A DNA stretch of 64,000 nucleotides from Trichodelitschia bisporula (taxonomy: Eukaryota > Ascomycota > Dothideomycetes > Phaeotrichales > Phaeotrichaceae): positions 434,001 through 498,000 of the forward strand of contig ML996707.1 in assembly GCA_010356995.1 (NCBI GenBank), in the 5' to 3' direction. Within the stretch, counting starts at the first letter, position 1; each line of letters begins with the position of its first letter. A program made the position numbers and the translations under genes. The notes beneath the pieces are model-generated. The model was not told the origin of the DNA, ran no database searches, and saw only the letters and a program-made list of their open reading frames with translations. Of this stretch, positions 1 through 12,613 are shown in pieces.

Positions 1-2935
1 GCCGTGGCCGCAGGCCAGCTCGGACCCGGGCCCGGTGCTATATTTAACTCTGGCTCGGAGCTTGGCGAGTACAAGACCATCGCAAATACCGGGTGTCTGA
101 TGGGGTTGTATTTTGCAGCATCTTTGTACGGGAGAGAAGATGTCAGAGGGCAACATTCCGTCGCGGTTGTGCGGCAGCGCAATCGGTCCTTTCGGCCGGG
201 TACCGGTGCATCTTATTATTCGGAGATCCCGAACCCCACGTCCCTACAGACGCTCCACTTTTGTCATTTGTTGCTAGGACTGATCGGTAACAGCACTGCC
301 CGAAAATAAATGGAAGAGGCGTCGACTCTAAATCATCGCTCGGGCTGGCGCTTTCATCTCACCTACACTATGGGATTCTGCCCCACATCGCGGCAGACGG
401 CCTGACGGTTGAAGGCTGCCAGAGAGGTGAACAGTGACACTCCCGGGCTTGTTGTATTGGGAACTGGTAAGAGGACGCACATCGCATTCCTACACCTCAT
501 TAGCTTTGACAAAAGACCTTTGGACTGCTACCAGGATTGCTATGGGGACCTCCTAGGTTCCTGGCAGGTCAACGGCGTGAATAATGTGTAGGTTGAAGCA
601 GTGGATCACAGCACGGGGAAGGTCGCTTGACTGGCGAAGGGTGCGAGCATACACTCGTACTTTACATCTGCTATTGGCGGTTACAGTCTGCATCGCATGA
701 TAGAGAGATCCTCCAGTTTGCGTAGGGGGAAATAGATGCTTGTACATAATACATATCTAATGGAGGAGCATCACCGCCGCCTTTTCGGAGCAAAGCGAGG
801 GTGACAATTAACAAGGGACTTTCAATTCGGCGCACGTAGATGGTACATAGAGGCGCGGCGGTGACAGTAAGCGGTAGATACGATGCATGTATCAGCGACA
901 TCTATGAGGACGACGACATCGTCATCGTCATCGTCATCGTCATAATTCCAGATCAGAAGAACACCCGGATAGTAACGGGCGAGTCGGTGGCTGTGGTGGA
1001 TGGTAGTGGTGAATAATATTGATGGACGGTGGTCAAGCCCCCTCTCCCCTGGCAGCGGAGGCGGAGCGGGAAGGAAGGCGCTGTACGGTCTGAACCCCCG
1101 GCCCGGTCCCTCCTACCTTTCGCGTGGGCTGTGGGTCCAGTTGTGCTTTTCCTACTGCGAGGGGTTGGCATATCTGTCAAGCATAACCGGTGACCAGAGG
1201 GAAAGCGCGACTTGAGCGTCAGGTACAGTACAGTACTTGTGCATGTCGTCATTTCGAGTTCTTTACGGATGTACGTACAGAGGCGAAGGTGGAGGACACT
1301 GAGGATTTGATACATCATGGAACAAACTCAGAATATCATGACTTGAAGGAAGTTACATGAAACGACTTCCCTTACCTCGCTATACCATTCAACACAAGGC
1401 GAGCATGTCGCCCTGGCCGTGCTTGATTTCCCCATGCCTCGCGGAGGAGAAGGAACAAAAGTCCTATACCCCTCCCCATGCATTCACCCCTCCTTCCCTA
1501 CCCTAGCGCGCCAAACTGGCAACGCTCTGAGCCTCTATCGAAATCTCCGTTCAGTTCGCCCATCCGTTCAAACAAACACTCTCCCTACAACCCCACCGCC
1601 TTCGCTTGTCTCCGACAGCGCTGAGGTTTTAACTCGGGTCTAATAATCTTCGTTCCCCCACCTTCTCTCTGGCGGTAAACGCAGGCGCGTGGCGGTTCTT
1701 TTCTCGTCTTTTCCCCTTTCTCTTGGGCATGCTGCCCGAATGGCATTTCGATGTCGGTCAGCGGCTTGCTGGACCAGAAGTTACACGCCCGTGGGGCTAT
1801 GCATACGAGAGCTGGCCGGGACACTGGACCACTGAGGCGACTCGAAGTTTGAAGCTTCATGCACGCCAATGTCGTCGAAGCTCTTCAAACCTTCCACCCC
1901 GTCTTCCTAGTCCCCAATGGGCTAAAGTGGCTTTTTTTTCTATTTTCAGGCATCTTCACTTGTTGTTACAACCATGCAATCCCTGACCCTTTACACTCAC
2001 CACACATACTCACCACCCACCCTTCCACACACCCCCCCAGATCCACCACTGCACTTCATTCCTCCCCTCCTTCTCACCCCAGTCAACCGCCCTAGTAACG
2101 CCTGCATGGGTGAATGTGGTAGCCAAAAGCGCCTCTCCCTAGGCTAGTATGCCCAGGACGGGGAAAGGACGCAAAGGGTTTGAGGGCTGGTGGTCATGCA
2201 TACCATGAAAAAAACAAGCCCCATGGAGCGAGAAAACAGACACGCACGCATCGCGTGTTGTGCTGCCCACCCTCTCTAGTCTCTACCACTCTATCGACTC
2301 CGCAGGATAACGCCTCAGATGGGTGGAACTAAAATCAATATGACCTCACACACACACGCACATACACGCGCGCCCGCCCTAGGAGACCGAGAGGGACGAG
2401 CGGGGGGGTTCACAGCCTCGTTTTCACTATTGCATACCTCTACCAAATCCCCTTGCCAGGTCCACGCTGGGCTGCAAACTCTCGCCCACACGCTTCAACC
2501 ACTCTGATTCCCTCCACCCCCCGTTAAAGGTCACACCCTCATTCTCTCATTAACCGCAGCCGTGGGCCGCCGAGATCCCCATTCAGCCGTAGATCTGAAG
2601 CGTTGGCCGTTGTCATAGTACTTAATCATCCACTGTTGTCGGCGTCTCGCGCGGGGACTGGCCAGATCCGAACGGTTGCCTACTCTCTAACCATAATTAA
2701 CCCCCCATCCTCTCCTGGTGTAAAAGCCACAAAAACATTAACCTACAAAGCCTGGCCACAGCCTTGAGCCTGCGGTTCTGTTTTGGTCCTTGGACATCAA
2801 CACCAACCGTCGACACCCACACACATACCCACACACATATCCCACGCAACCTTGTCGAGTTTATTGTCTCTTCATTGTTCAGCCTTTCTGTAAACGCCAA
2901 CAAAGAACTCCGCATATCCTCACATCTAGTGCTAA
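1..2935. other. Gene-free stretch, including probable long leader of the Zn2Cys6 gene
   Basis: No open frame here resembles a protein I recognise, and the few frames of 60-120 codons overlap on both strands without splice logic. Visible structure: an ATC/GTC trinucleotide tract around 909-943, C/T-rich and CA-rich low complexity from about 1985-2095 and 2345-2375, and a pyrimidine-rich region running up to 2935. The last kilobase is probably promoter and 5' untranslated sequence of the regulator that starts at 2936. Confidence 0.5.
909..943. repeat. ATC/GTC trinucleotide microsatellite
   Basis: GAC repeats pass into about six copies of ATCGTC-type units. It lies in non-coding sequence. Confidence 0.85.
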
Positions 2936-4964
2936 ATGGCAGGACCAGGTGGTGGGCCATCGCGCAGAAGGTATCGCGTCCTCCGTTCGCCGTCTGCGCT
3001 AGCTTCTTACCAAACCTCAGTCATACCAAGTCCCGAAAGGGCTGCAAGACCTGCAAGAGAAGGCATATCCGCTGCGATGAGACATTCCCGCAATGGTAAG
3101 TGAAGAGTTCGGTCAGAACTCTACCATCAACTAACCTCGGTAAAGTCGGAATTGCACGAAGCATCAGGTCAGATGCGACTATATGGACGGACCAGCGCCC
3201 GTAGATGACGCCATGAGAGTGTCCGCTCAACCCAACCTCCTCTGGACTACCGAGATCGAGCGTACCGTTGACGCCTGGCGCCAAAGTGGGGTTTTTCCCT
3301 TCTCGGAACTGCAAGTCTTCCCGCAACCGCAATGGCAAAGCATGTCGAAAACGGATCTGCGCCTGATTTACCACGTCGCGAATGTGACCAGCGAACTGCA
3401 AAGTTCGCGGACGTCCAACCTCTCTCTTTGGACTGATCTGATGCCAAAGTCAGTGGGGTTCTATACCGCTGCTTCTCCAAACTAACCCCCAACTAGGTTC
3501 CTGAGCATAGCAGCATCGCACTCTTTTGTCATGCACGCTGTCCTCGCCTTTTCTGCAAACCATCTTGCGTGGATCTCCCAGTCTCCTGAGACCCGTCAAA
3601 TAGCCTTCCACCACGGTGGAATTGCCATGAAGGGTTTGCATCAAGCTCTCGGGGGTTTCTCCAAAGCAAATGCCGATGCCGTTCTAGCAGCTTCGCTGCT
3701 CCTGAGCTGGCAATCGATGGACTGGTGAGCCTCACCTGCAGCCTTGCTGACAGAGCAACCAAAGCTGACATTTTCAGGCGGGGCTGGGCATCTCTGATGA
3801 CGGGCACAAAGAACGTAAGGCCTTCGATCGGCACCACCTAACCACAGAATGTTACTAACAGTCCCCTAGGTGCTGATGGCCATGCATGCATGGAGGGACG
3901 AGTCTATCTTCGCAGATTTCATCAGCCAGCAGGGAATCTCTCCCGCCCAGCACTTTACCAACGAGGCCCACTTCGTGAGTCCAGAAGTTCGCCAGGAGCA
4001 TCTTTCCATTCTGCAGCGCGTGCAGGTGGCGCTGCAGCGTGTCCAACCATACCTCGGTGAACCGGAGGCACGGTGGATCGACCAACTGAATGTCTACGTG
4101 CAGCGACTGCGAACAACAAACCCCCCTCAAACTCCAGAAGAGCAGTTTTCGCAACTATATACCTTAAGGAAGTGGCTATTCTGGGTCCCGATTACGCTTC
4201 TGTCATCAAGAAAGCGTGATATTTACACCCTGCTGGTGCTTGCTCACTTCTATGCTGTGGCTCTAGCGCTAGTACCCATCTTCCCGGATACCGCCCCTCC
4301 TTTCCTGGCCAACATGGTGCTGTTTCCTCTCGAGGAGATAGTGAAGATCATCAATACGTACCAGACGAGCCCAACTTATTCATCAATGGCGCAGACTGCG
4401 ATCATGATGATGGACTTTCCGCGCGAGGCTCTCAACAACTACCGCGTGCAGCGTGAGTGGACCCAACAGCAATTAGACACTCAGCATGGAATCCCAAACC
4501 AAAGTCCGTATGCGCTGGAGACGCTGAATCTCGATCTCGGAAACCATATCGCAGAGTATGGATACAGCCAGTCTCTGAGCCCCGCCTTCGCACCTTCTCC
4601 GTTGCACCTTAGTCCCCCGACGATGCCGACAGGCAATGCTCCGCGGTCCCCATACCTGGAAGTGCCGAGGTCGGGAGTGGACTACGCATATAGCAGCGCA
4701 GGAAGCGGTTACTCAACGCCAATGGGGTCCCCCGGTGCGCCTTCGCCATCGATTCCCTCGTCGGTAACGCTTTCATCGGCTGGAGTGGTTCTCCCAGCGC
4801 CTTCAGTGGCGACAGCCGGACCGTCGATGGTTCTGCCGTCATACAAGCAGGAGGAAGATGCCTTCAGCTTCAGTATGGCTTACGGAGGCAACACAGGAAT
4901 GGGAATGGGTGGTTACTCGGGAATTCCTGGCGGGTTCGTGGCTCCCGCGACTGTCTGGACCTAA
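2936..4964 (+). CDS. Zn2Cys6 fungal transcription factor
   Basis: Exons 2936-2970, 3021-3095, 3146-3448, 3497-3724, 3778-3814 and 3870-4964 give about 590 residues. The introns are 48-55 nt with clear donors and acceptors, several with CTAAC branch sites. A perfect zinc binuclear cluster occupies residues 20-47: C-x2-C-x6-C-x6-C-x2-C-x6-C, with basic KRRHIR between the second and third cysteines. Intron 2 splits the codon of the fourth cysteine, so the cluster exists only in the spliced message. The middle region (WQSMDWRGW, SLMTGTKN, AMHAW) matches the C-terminal regulatory region of Pezizomycotina regulators related to the sterol-uptake factor Upc2. The tail is Ser/Pro/Gly-rich and may be an activation region. 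Expected role: nuclear DNA-binding regulator; target genes cannot be deduced. Its placement beside unrelated genes gives no pathway clue. Confidence 0.9.
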
Positions 4965-6162
4965 GTTGAAAAGAAAGGGGCTGAATTGTTTTTCTTGTGT
5001 CCAGGACGCCGCAATTACCATCTCAACCCTATGTCGAGGATTCAGGCGCCGACAGCAAGGGCAAGGGGAAAGCTCGCCAGGAGAATGGCGGATGAGACGG
5101 TAGTGGGCCAACATTGACGGTCATTTCTCTCACAACACACGGCTCTGCGCCACGGCTGTTCGGTCATCTCGACATAAACCGAAGTTTTGGGCGTTGACGG
5201 CATCTCCCCTCTCGCCCCGGGTGGGACTGGGCTTCGATGGACCGCACTCCTCTCTTGGCTACGCTGCCGCCGACATTTACGACTTTACGACTAACGCCAA
5301 AATTGATGCAACGAAAATCTAGACTCTCGCCAGCCGATCAACTGCCATTGTTTCCCCTCGACATCTGCCCAATGCCACCGCATTCGCTGCATCATAAACT
5401 TCGACCACCAGGACGTGCTGCCTTTGCGCCTAACTGCCTGTACATATGTTTTGCTGGGGGTTGCCTCCACATGTATATTGGTACTTTCCACCCACCCTCG
5501 CTTGACGCGTTTGGGGACTGTTCAGAGGGATCATGGTGAGCGTTGCATTGTTTCCTGTTTCACCGGATGTGTTTTAGCGTTTTCCACGGTTGCTTTTCAG
5601 CGCTTTCTCATCCGAGGCGCTTTCATTATATGGATATATCTTTTGCGTTGGATAATGAGACCGGTCCGTTACAAGAGCGCGGGATGGGGCAGGATGGAGG
5701 CGTATGCAAAGCCTGGATTGTACAGGATCATCCACGATGGGATTTTCATGCTTTGGGACTGTAACTATTGGCATCTTCTGTGTTCAAAAAAAACTCAAAT
5801 AGACTGGATTGTTGGGCTCAAATCATCTTCGATGTTCCAAATCCCGCACGGGCACAATGGTACCGTAGGTCAACGGCTTGATAATACCCCGATCCCGGTG
5901 AAGTCCAGGCAGCAGGCGACAAGGCATTTGCCAAGGAACAAGGGTGTAAAGTGGACTTGCGGAACCCAATGCAGCCGCGTTCCATCGCAGCGACGACCTT
6001 GATACACTTCCACAAGGCCTTGGGGATCACCACTGCAACCACACATCACCCCGGCCACCACAAAAGTCCATATCACAACTTCCCCCTAGTCGCTCACCCA
6101 TTTTCCGGTGAGAGCTGTTGCACAGCCATTGGGCCCGGGCCTTGTTATTTGATCCTGCAGTC
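4965..6162. other. Intergenic: regulator 3' end and UCH37 promoter
   Basis: An open frame of 195 codons at 5415-6002 has no recognisable similarity and no splice partners. I see only presumed 3' untranslated sequence and promoter. Confidence 0.5.
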
Positions 6163-7355
6163 ATGTCGGGAGGGTGGAACACTGTCGAATCGGACGCGGT
6201 TTGTGCGCTTCCCTCTTGATCTCGTAGTGCTAGTGTCGAGGCTATGCCCCAGTGTGGCTGTACCCTGTGGGGCCGGTACTAAGTAAGCACTGGCACAGGA
6301 TACAGACTGACGGAACCTGTTAGGGTGTGTTCACGTATCTGCTCGAAGGTCTCGGTGCCAAGGGTGTGCAGTTCGAAGAGCTGTTTGCACTGGATGAGGA
6401 TGATTTGTATAGACTGAGGTTTGTGCTTTGCTGACACCCTTTTTGCTTGGAGCTAATAGCCGCTGTAGCCCGGTCTACGGTGTCATCTTCCTCTTCAAGT
6501 ACCTCTCCGGTGACGACAAGGCCGGGAAGAACAGCAAGCAGCCAGAAGATGGAGAGTACGACTTTGAAGCAGTCGAGAATATGTTCTTCGCCGCCCAGAC
6601 GATCCAAAACGCCTGTGGCACTCAAGCGCTGCTTTCTGTGCTGCTCAACCAAAGCGACAAGCTCGCACTCGGCCCGCACCTGACCGAATTCAAGGACTTC
6701 ACGTCGGGCCTACCGAGCGATGTACGTATCCGCCCGGCTCCGCTTATTTGCTGTCACGTCTGCAGCTCCACAGAGCCTAAATTGACGTCACCAGATCCGC
6801 GGCGAGTGCCTGTCTAACTCGGAGCTCATTCGCACCACACACAACTCGTTTGCGCGCGCTTCCCCATTTGTGGATGAAACGCAGCGCACTGCCACAGGCG
6901 ATGATGACGTTTATCATTTCATCGCGTACACCCCCGTCAACGGCACCCTCTACGAACTCGACGGACTGGCCCCTGCGCCCATCTCCCATGGTCCCTGCAC
7001 CCTAGAGACGTTCCCGTCCGCAGTTCTCCCGGTGCTCCAGCGCCGTATCGCCCGCTATCCTACTACGGAGATCCGCTTCAATCTCATTGCCATGGTACAG
7101 GATCCGCGGATCAATGCACGAGCCATTGGCGATATGGACACCTTGCAGGCTGAAGCGCGCAAGCGCGACGCGTGGCGGTGGGAGAACGCGCTGCGCCGAC
7201 ACAATTTCGTTGGCTTCGTGGGGGAGCTGGCGAAGGAAGTCACGCGTGCGAAGTTGACCGCGGGGGAAAGCGAGTACGAGTCGTGGATTGAGGGTGCGAA
7301 GGCTCGTACGAAGAGCCAGCGCGAGACGAATCGCAAGCGTGGGATTGAGGAATAA
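6163..7355 (+). CDS. UCH37: Ubiquitin C-terminal hydrolase, UCH37/UCHL5 type
   Basis: Exons 6163-6198, 6324-6418, 6469-6721 and 6795-7355 encode 314 residues, the usual length. It is a peptidase C12 cysteine protease that trims ubiquitin from substrates. The active site is complete: the Gln in FAAQTIQNACG, nucleophile Cys93, His169 in VYHF and Asp184 in YELDG. Spacings of 76 and 15 residues equal those of human UCH37 (88/164/179). The N-terminus reads WNTVESDAGVFTYLLE, matching the family across intron 1, which fixes that 125-nt intron. The C-terminal third (RWENALRRHNFVGFVGELAKEV, given here as its general match) resembles the UCH37-like domain that docks on proteasome subunit Rpn13. Likely site: nucleus/cytosol at the 26S proteasome. 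No sign of damage. Confidence 0.95.
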
Positions 7356-8543
7356 CTCTGTCCGACCGGTGTCAGGTACTGCGGCATCTTGTCGGCATAG
7401 GAAGTGCATTGTCGGGCTGGTTGTACCGAGGTTGTGATCGATGCCTGTACTCCATAGGGCGTGCAGAACGTCGACGCGCGGCTTCGGCGATGCCGTTGCA
7501 GGAATCTAGAGACCACAGGGGTGGATATGTTGTCAAGTAGAAGTTATGCAGTTACGGCTTCTAAAAGGGGAGTGAGCGGGTAAAAAACCGTATTCGTGCC
7601 CTACATTTTCTCTCTACTCTGCATGTGCGGTGTTGTACTTTGGGAATGGGGATGCTGACTGGGTGTTCGGAGGCAAACGGACCTGCATGCTGATGTACGG
7701 TAGGTAGGGCTGAGCGGGGGTGGGGGGGTAAGCGGGGATGGGGCGCCTTCTAGAAACTCCACGGTGATGTGATTTCTTTTTTTGGGCCTGTGAGTGGGCG
7801 AGTGGGATGACGGCATTGCGTCAGAGATGCGGAATTAGGGGCCTCAGAGCTGAACCGCATGCATCGTTTGGAGTAAGGGGTGCGCGCGAGGCGTGAGGCG
7901 GGGCCGGTATGGCCGGACGGCTGGGTCCGGGAGTGGGGGGGGAGGCTGCTGCGGCCGCGTGTCACTGGCGATTTGGATGTTAAATGCGGGAATATCGGTT
8001 GCTAATGACTATCTACTTGGGTTCACATCGGGGTACCGTTACAATAGGAGAACATTCAAGGCCGTATCGCTAGAAGAAAAAAGAGCATATCGTCGTAGAC
8101 GCACCCCGCGCGCTTCAAACACAAGCCGTATCAACGCTGCCCCGCCTAGATGCCATTCGCGTAAAAAGCAAACAAGTAAAACAACCCCCACCATCGGCCC
8201 TCCATGCAAAAAATAGCACCTCCGCGGCCGCCGCGCCTCGCTCCCTTCGATAAGTAAGCGGGCAAACGGCGTGCAGCCCGAGCGAACCGGCGCCACCGAA
8301 CGCAGCCTTCCTCCGCCGGGTACACTCCCGAACAGGCAGGTCCAGACGCCCGCCGGCGGGCCGCAGGACGTGCATGCGCACTGCGCAGAATGCAAGAACT
8401 CCACCTCCGCCTTTTGCACTCCAAATTAAAATGCCCGCGTTCAGCCGCAGATGCGGTTGTGCAGACCGACATTATGTAAGGTGGACTTGGCGCGGGGCTT
8501 GTCTGATGCTTGGCAAGCCACGACGCACAGACCGCAAAACCGG
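7356..8543. other. Convergent intergenic region
   Basis: This lies between two genes pointing towards each other. It is G-rich on the plus strand from about 7700 to 7960. Overlapping frames on both strands show no recognisable product. Confidence 0.5.
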
Positions 8544-11495
8544 TCACTGGGGACCCTGGTCTGATGGAGTCAGGTGTGCGCGCGCGTTGGGCGCGTGTGC
8601 GTCATTCTCATGTGGGAGGAGCGCGACGGGAGCCGAGGTTGGGCATGTGTTGAGGAAGGGGTTGGGGGATGACGATGTTGGAGGATGGGGGAGGGATTGG
8701 AGGGTGTCCTGGTGGATTGCTAGGGAGGTGAGGAGGATGAGGGGTGCATTGCTTGGGATGCAGAACTGGCTTGGGTTGGGGGAGGTGGTCGTGAAGGGGG
8801 TGGGCGAGACGGGGATGCGATCCTCGGCCGGGGAGCAGACGGGGAGCGGATTCAGGATGTCGAGTGGAGGTTGAATGGCCGAGGTTAGGGACGACGGCCT
8901 GGGAGAGGTAGAAACTGCGATTGAGGGACGTAGGCTGTCAAGCGCAGTCGACTGCAGGAGCTTGGAGAACGACGTTTCCACCAAGCAGGTCTGCTCGAGT
9001 CGAGGGCCTTCAGCGTCCACCTCATGGGTTTGAGCGTTGACGTCGTCAATCGCCTTGGCCGGAGTTTCGTCCGAAGCGTCCTCGACTGGCGCCGTTTTCG
9101 ATATCGGTTCGGTCGAAGTTGATTCCGAGGTCAATTCGAAAGCGACGTCTTCGTCGAGAGCCTCGTTGAGGGAGATCGAATCTGATGTAGTTTCTTGGGC
9201 TTGTGATACCCCTACCGTGTCGATGGACTCTCCAGCAGGAATCTCTTCTACTGCGGTCGCTTCAATTGCAGCATCTTGGACCAAAAAAGGTGCTTGGAGT
9301 GCGAAGCTCACCACTGGCGGAAGGGCAAGGATAGTCGAAAAGACGACATCCCTTACTGTGTCCGTCATCTGCTCCGTGATGCGGCTGGTAACGGTCTCTG
9401 TTGCCGTCGACACTGCGGTTGAAGTCAGGGTTTGGATTTCCGTGCTAAGGACTGTAGCCGTAGAAATAACGGCGACCATCGAGAACTCCACTGCCGTAGT
9501 CGTCACCACCCTCAAGACCTGAGGTTGAACCAGAACGTCGCCGTCATTCGAAGAGTTCAGGAGTAATCGGTTCGTCGAAAGGACTGACGGCTCGATTGTT
9601 GGCAAACCGGAGCGTAGAGTCATAAACATGACTAGAAGAGCCAGGCAGCAAATAGTGATGTTCCTACGGCTCGTGGCCAGAAGGTAAAGGTAGTTCTTCA
9701 GAAGAGTTGAGAGCGGGACTGTGGAGGCCTTCGATGATTCGGCCTTTGGGAAGTCCTTCGTCGTAGGTTGCGATGGAGTCTTTCGCATTTCGCTCGGGTC
9801 CGAATCTTGGGATTTGGAAGTGTCAGACGGACCAACACCAGTGAGTTTCTCCTCCACAAGCATGACCACCGCATGGGCGGCTCCCACGCTGTTGACCTCG
9901 AGGGCGAGTTCCTCCTCCAGGTCTTGGATCTTCCGCGTATCGTCTCCCGCCGTGTCGCGTTCAAACTGGACCTGTCTGGCCCTCTCCTCACAGATCTCCG
10001 CCTTCGTTTCAGCCTCTTGAACTCTCCCATCAGCCTCCACCCTAGCCATTTCCACGTCAAGGCGCGCCTGTGCCACGATGTTTTCCATGCTCAATCTCTC
10101 CTCCCTCATCTTGTCCTTCTCTTCCGCAACCTTCCGATCCAGCTCCCGTCGCAAGTCCAGCGGGATCCATGGCTCAATCTCTACATCGACGCGTTCCATA
10201 TCATGCCAACAAGCCCCCCATGCCCCGGCCCGAACCAGTCCATTGGAAGCGTAGAAGCGCACATCCCACCGCCGCGTCCCGCTGCCAGTACCGCGGCCAG
10301 GGAGCCGCAGTGGAGCCGCACACTCGCTGCAGCAGATGTCCGAGCCCTCAGAGGATGCACCGCTCATACGAATCAATGCTGCTGACTGTCGCATGTCTCC
10401 GTTGAGGCTGCTGCGCTTGCTACCACCAGCGGAGGATCCAACGCCACTGTCTGTATCGGCCGGTGAGTCGGATGAGAAGTCGCCGGGAACACCATGGACC
10501 AGGAAGTGTCCATCTGAGAGCACACGAGGCGTGCAGAGCTCGAGAGCTTCCAGGAGACGTTCCTCTAGCAGATCATACTCGTCTCCTGGGTGAGAGATCA
10601 GGACACCGCGTGTCATGATGGTAGGGTTTAACTGTTCCCAAAGGAGAGACCAGTTGTCTAGGACGTGGGGCGGAACGACATCGCGGAAGGTGTGTTGCAG
10701 CCAGATAGGTTCCCTGGCCGGGAGAATGGTGACGTGAAGCAGAATGAGAGGTCCCGACTTCGGCTTCGAGTCGTACTGTGACACAGGAAGGTCTGACAAA
10801 ACTGGGGATGGGGGGCCGGGGTCAATAGATCCCATGCGCTGATGACCCTGCATGAGCATTTCCAGCTTCTGTAAGTCGCGGCGTATCTGGACGTTGAGGT
10901 CCTCTTCGTCCCTGTCATCTGAACCGTCGAATGTCGCCATCCTGCGTGTTGTAACCCGGTCGTCGCCAAACTGGGACTCTGTGTTCTCGATGGTCTCTGC
11001 ACGATGGCGAGAGAGTATGATGTCAGATGGATGAGATGGGATTAACTCGTCACCGGCGTGCGCGGGCCACTTTCTGCTGGTGGATGCTTTGGGGGAACCG
11101 ACAACGGAAGGGCTGGCCATCCGTAAAGCTTGCACCTCGCTCGGAGTACGGAAAGGTGGACGGGGTGTTTTGCGTGGCTGATGTGCGGTAAAGTTTGTAG
11201 AGGGTGCGATTGAGGGTGGAATGGAAGAGATGGAAGTGTAAGCGGCAGAAACGTTGCGTGTCTGCGACACGGACGGCAGGTCCGCCGAATTGCCACGCGA
11301 GTGCGTTGGGTAGCGACGTAAGGTCATTGAGTTGCGCTGAGAGATACTTTTGGGGGAAGGAAGCTCGGAGAAGCTAGGTGGGGAGCTGCTTCGGTCGCGC
11401 ATTGCTGCGATGGTGCCAGGCAGTGTCGCTAGGTGGTGTGTGGAAGTGGCCAAAGAAATATCGTGTTGTTGACTGGATTCGACTGCGAAAGGCAT
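8544..11495 (-). CDS. Conserved fungal coiled-coil membrane protein ("pathway-specific nitrogen regulator" family)
   Basis: A single uninterrupted frame of 983 codons on the minus strand. The first ATG gives MPFAVESS; a second (MRDRSSS) lies 31 residues later and could be the true start. Residues 1-200 are Ser/Pro-rich and basic. About residues 245-335 (from GPLILLHVTILPAR, through DEYDLLEERLLE, to the VLSDGHF segment) form the conserved core that I associate with ascomycete proteins labelled pathway-specific nitrogen regulator, a name without good functional support. A CxxC pair (CCSECAAP) and a WDVRFYASNG segment follow. About 445-555 is a charged coiled coil (RRELDRKVAEEKDKMREE). A hydrophobic stretch near 608-628 (NITICCLALLVMFMTL) is a probable single membrane helix. 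The remainder is Thr/Ser/Glu-rich. Function is unknown; the layout suggests a membrane-anchored scaffold. The last hundred residues are low complexity and may hide an unrecognised intron. Confidence 0.8.
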   Translation of the reverse strand: MPFAVESSQQHDISLATSTHHLATLPGTIAAMRDRSSSPPSFSELPSPKSISQRNSMTLRRYPTHSRGNSADLPSVSQTRNVSAAYTSISSIPPSIAPSTNFTAHQPRKTPRPPFRTPSEVQALRMASPSVVGSPKASTSRKWPAHAGDELIPSHPSDIILSRHRAETIENTESQFGDDRVTTRRMATFDGSDDRDEEDLNVQIRRDLQKLEMLMQGHQRMGSIDPGPPSPVLSDLPVSQYDSKPKSGPLILLHVTILPAREPIWLQHTFRDVVPPHVLDNWSLLWEQLNPTIMTRGVLISHPGDEYDLLEERLLEALELCTPRVLSDGHFLVHGVPGDFSSDSPADTDSGVGSSAGGSKRSSLNGDMRQSAALIRMSGASSEGSDICCSECAAPLRLPGRGTGSGTRRWDVRFYASNGLVRAGAWGACWHDMERVDVEIEPWIPLDLRRELDRKVAEEKDKMREERLSMENIVAQARLDVEMARVEADGRVQEAETKAEICEERARQVQFERDTAGDDTRKIQDLEEELALEVNSVGAAHAVVMLVEEKLTGVGPSDTSKSQDSDPSEMRKTPSQPTTKDFPKAESSKASTVPLSTLLKNYLYLLATSRRNITICCLALLVMFMTLRSGLPTIEPSVLSTNRLLLNSSNDGDVLVQPQVLRVVTTTAVEFSMVAVISTATVLSTEIQTLTSTAVSTATETVTSRITEQMTDTVRDVVFSTILALPPVVSFALQAPFLVQDAAIEATAVEEIPAGESIDTVGVSQAQETTSDSISLNEALDEDVAFELTSESTSTEPISKTAPVEDASDETPAKAIDDVNAQTHEVDAEGPRLEQTCLVETSFSKLLQSTALDSLRPSIAVSTSPRPSSLTSAIQPPLDILNPLPVCSPAEDRIPVSPTPFTTTSPNPSQFCIPSNAPLILLTSLAIHQDTLQSLPHPPTSSSPNPFLNTCPTSAPVALLPHENDAHAPNARAHLTPSDQGPQ

Positions 11496-12613
11496 TCCGT
11501 AGACTGGTTACTGAGACACGGTCGTGACAAACATCTAGTAGTAATTGAGACAAGAACAGCAAAATCCTCGAGTAATCGGAACTTGGGACGTCATGGGCCG
11601 TTGAAGCCCATCGTGACATCGCATCTCTGGGCGGGTAAACGCTGATGGTTGGCCCAGCAACGGCCACCACACCACATCCCGATGCCGGGATCGACACACC
11701 GATGCTGCATCATCTTCAACCCGAAACACTTTGAACACTGAGACAGGCCCTGCGATCCGAACCAATTGAGTTTAGTCGAATGCGATCCTGTTGCCGTTGC
11801 TATGTGCGGTTATCTGATGAATTCGTCAAAGCACGTTTGTGGCGCCATCAGCCACGATGTGGATCCGGGTAATGCGGGGCATGCGGGGTGCCTTCCCTTC
11901 AGTTCCGGGGATATTTCAAGGTCGTATGTATTTCCCATCTGCCATTAAACCACCAAGTTACGGTATCTCAGCACTTTCGCCTTTGGTCTGCCTCCTTAAG
12001 CCTGCCTATCTGGTCGGCGACGAGCCATCAGGCTACGGATAAGGTTATCGAAGCGCCGCGCCAGGAGCTCAGCCCCAGCGTATCAGGTCGTGGTATCGTC
12101 AGATATAGCCGCCTTTTTCTACTTTGGTAGGCCCACATCCATGGCGGCTTGGGCTGCCTGCTTGGCTAGTGAGTTAGCCAGGTGACCGAGGCCTCGGTGG
12201 GCTCCTTCAAGATGATATTGCCTTCCAAGCCTACTGTACGGAGCACGGTAGTCGACAACAGTGCCACGATTGGGCTTTCGCGATGAACCAACGTACGGCC
12301 ACGGCATTCTACTTCCATTTTAGCATTTGCAGGGCGGCTTCGGGCCTCCATAATGAAGCTTTCTCCTCGAGGCACCGCCGCTATGTCAGCCTTATTTTCT
12401 AATAAGCGCCCGCAAAGTGCGGCTGAAATTGTCCAAAAGCAGCATGGGGCATGCGCGCCACGATGCGTCTTCGCGGGGCTGGCTTTGACCCCTGGTCGGG
12501 GAACGCCAGACTGACACAAAACTGATCATCACGGCCTCCGTCTACAAGTGGGCATTCGATCCCCAGTTCATGATCTTTATCACAATGCTTTCCGAAAGAT
12601 TGAAGTAAACAGC
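11496..12613. other. Divergent intergenic region
   Basis: This lies between the minus-strand membrane protein and the plus-strand ATPase-HET gene and probably holds both promoters. Minus-strand frames at about 12119-12519 contain a short ankyrin-like stretch (see findings) but no intact gene. Confidence 0.45.

Noticed and set aside
5415-6002. 195-codon plus-strand frame
   Set aside because: No similarity, no coding signature, and it sits in the 3' region of the Zn2Cys6 gene and the promoter of UCH37.
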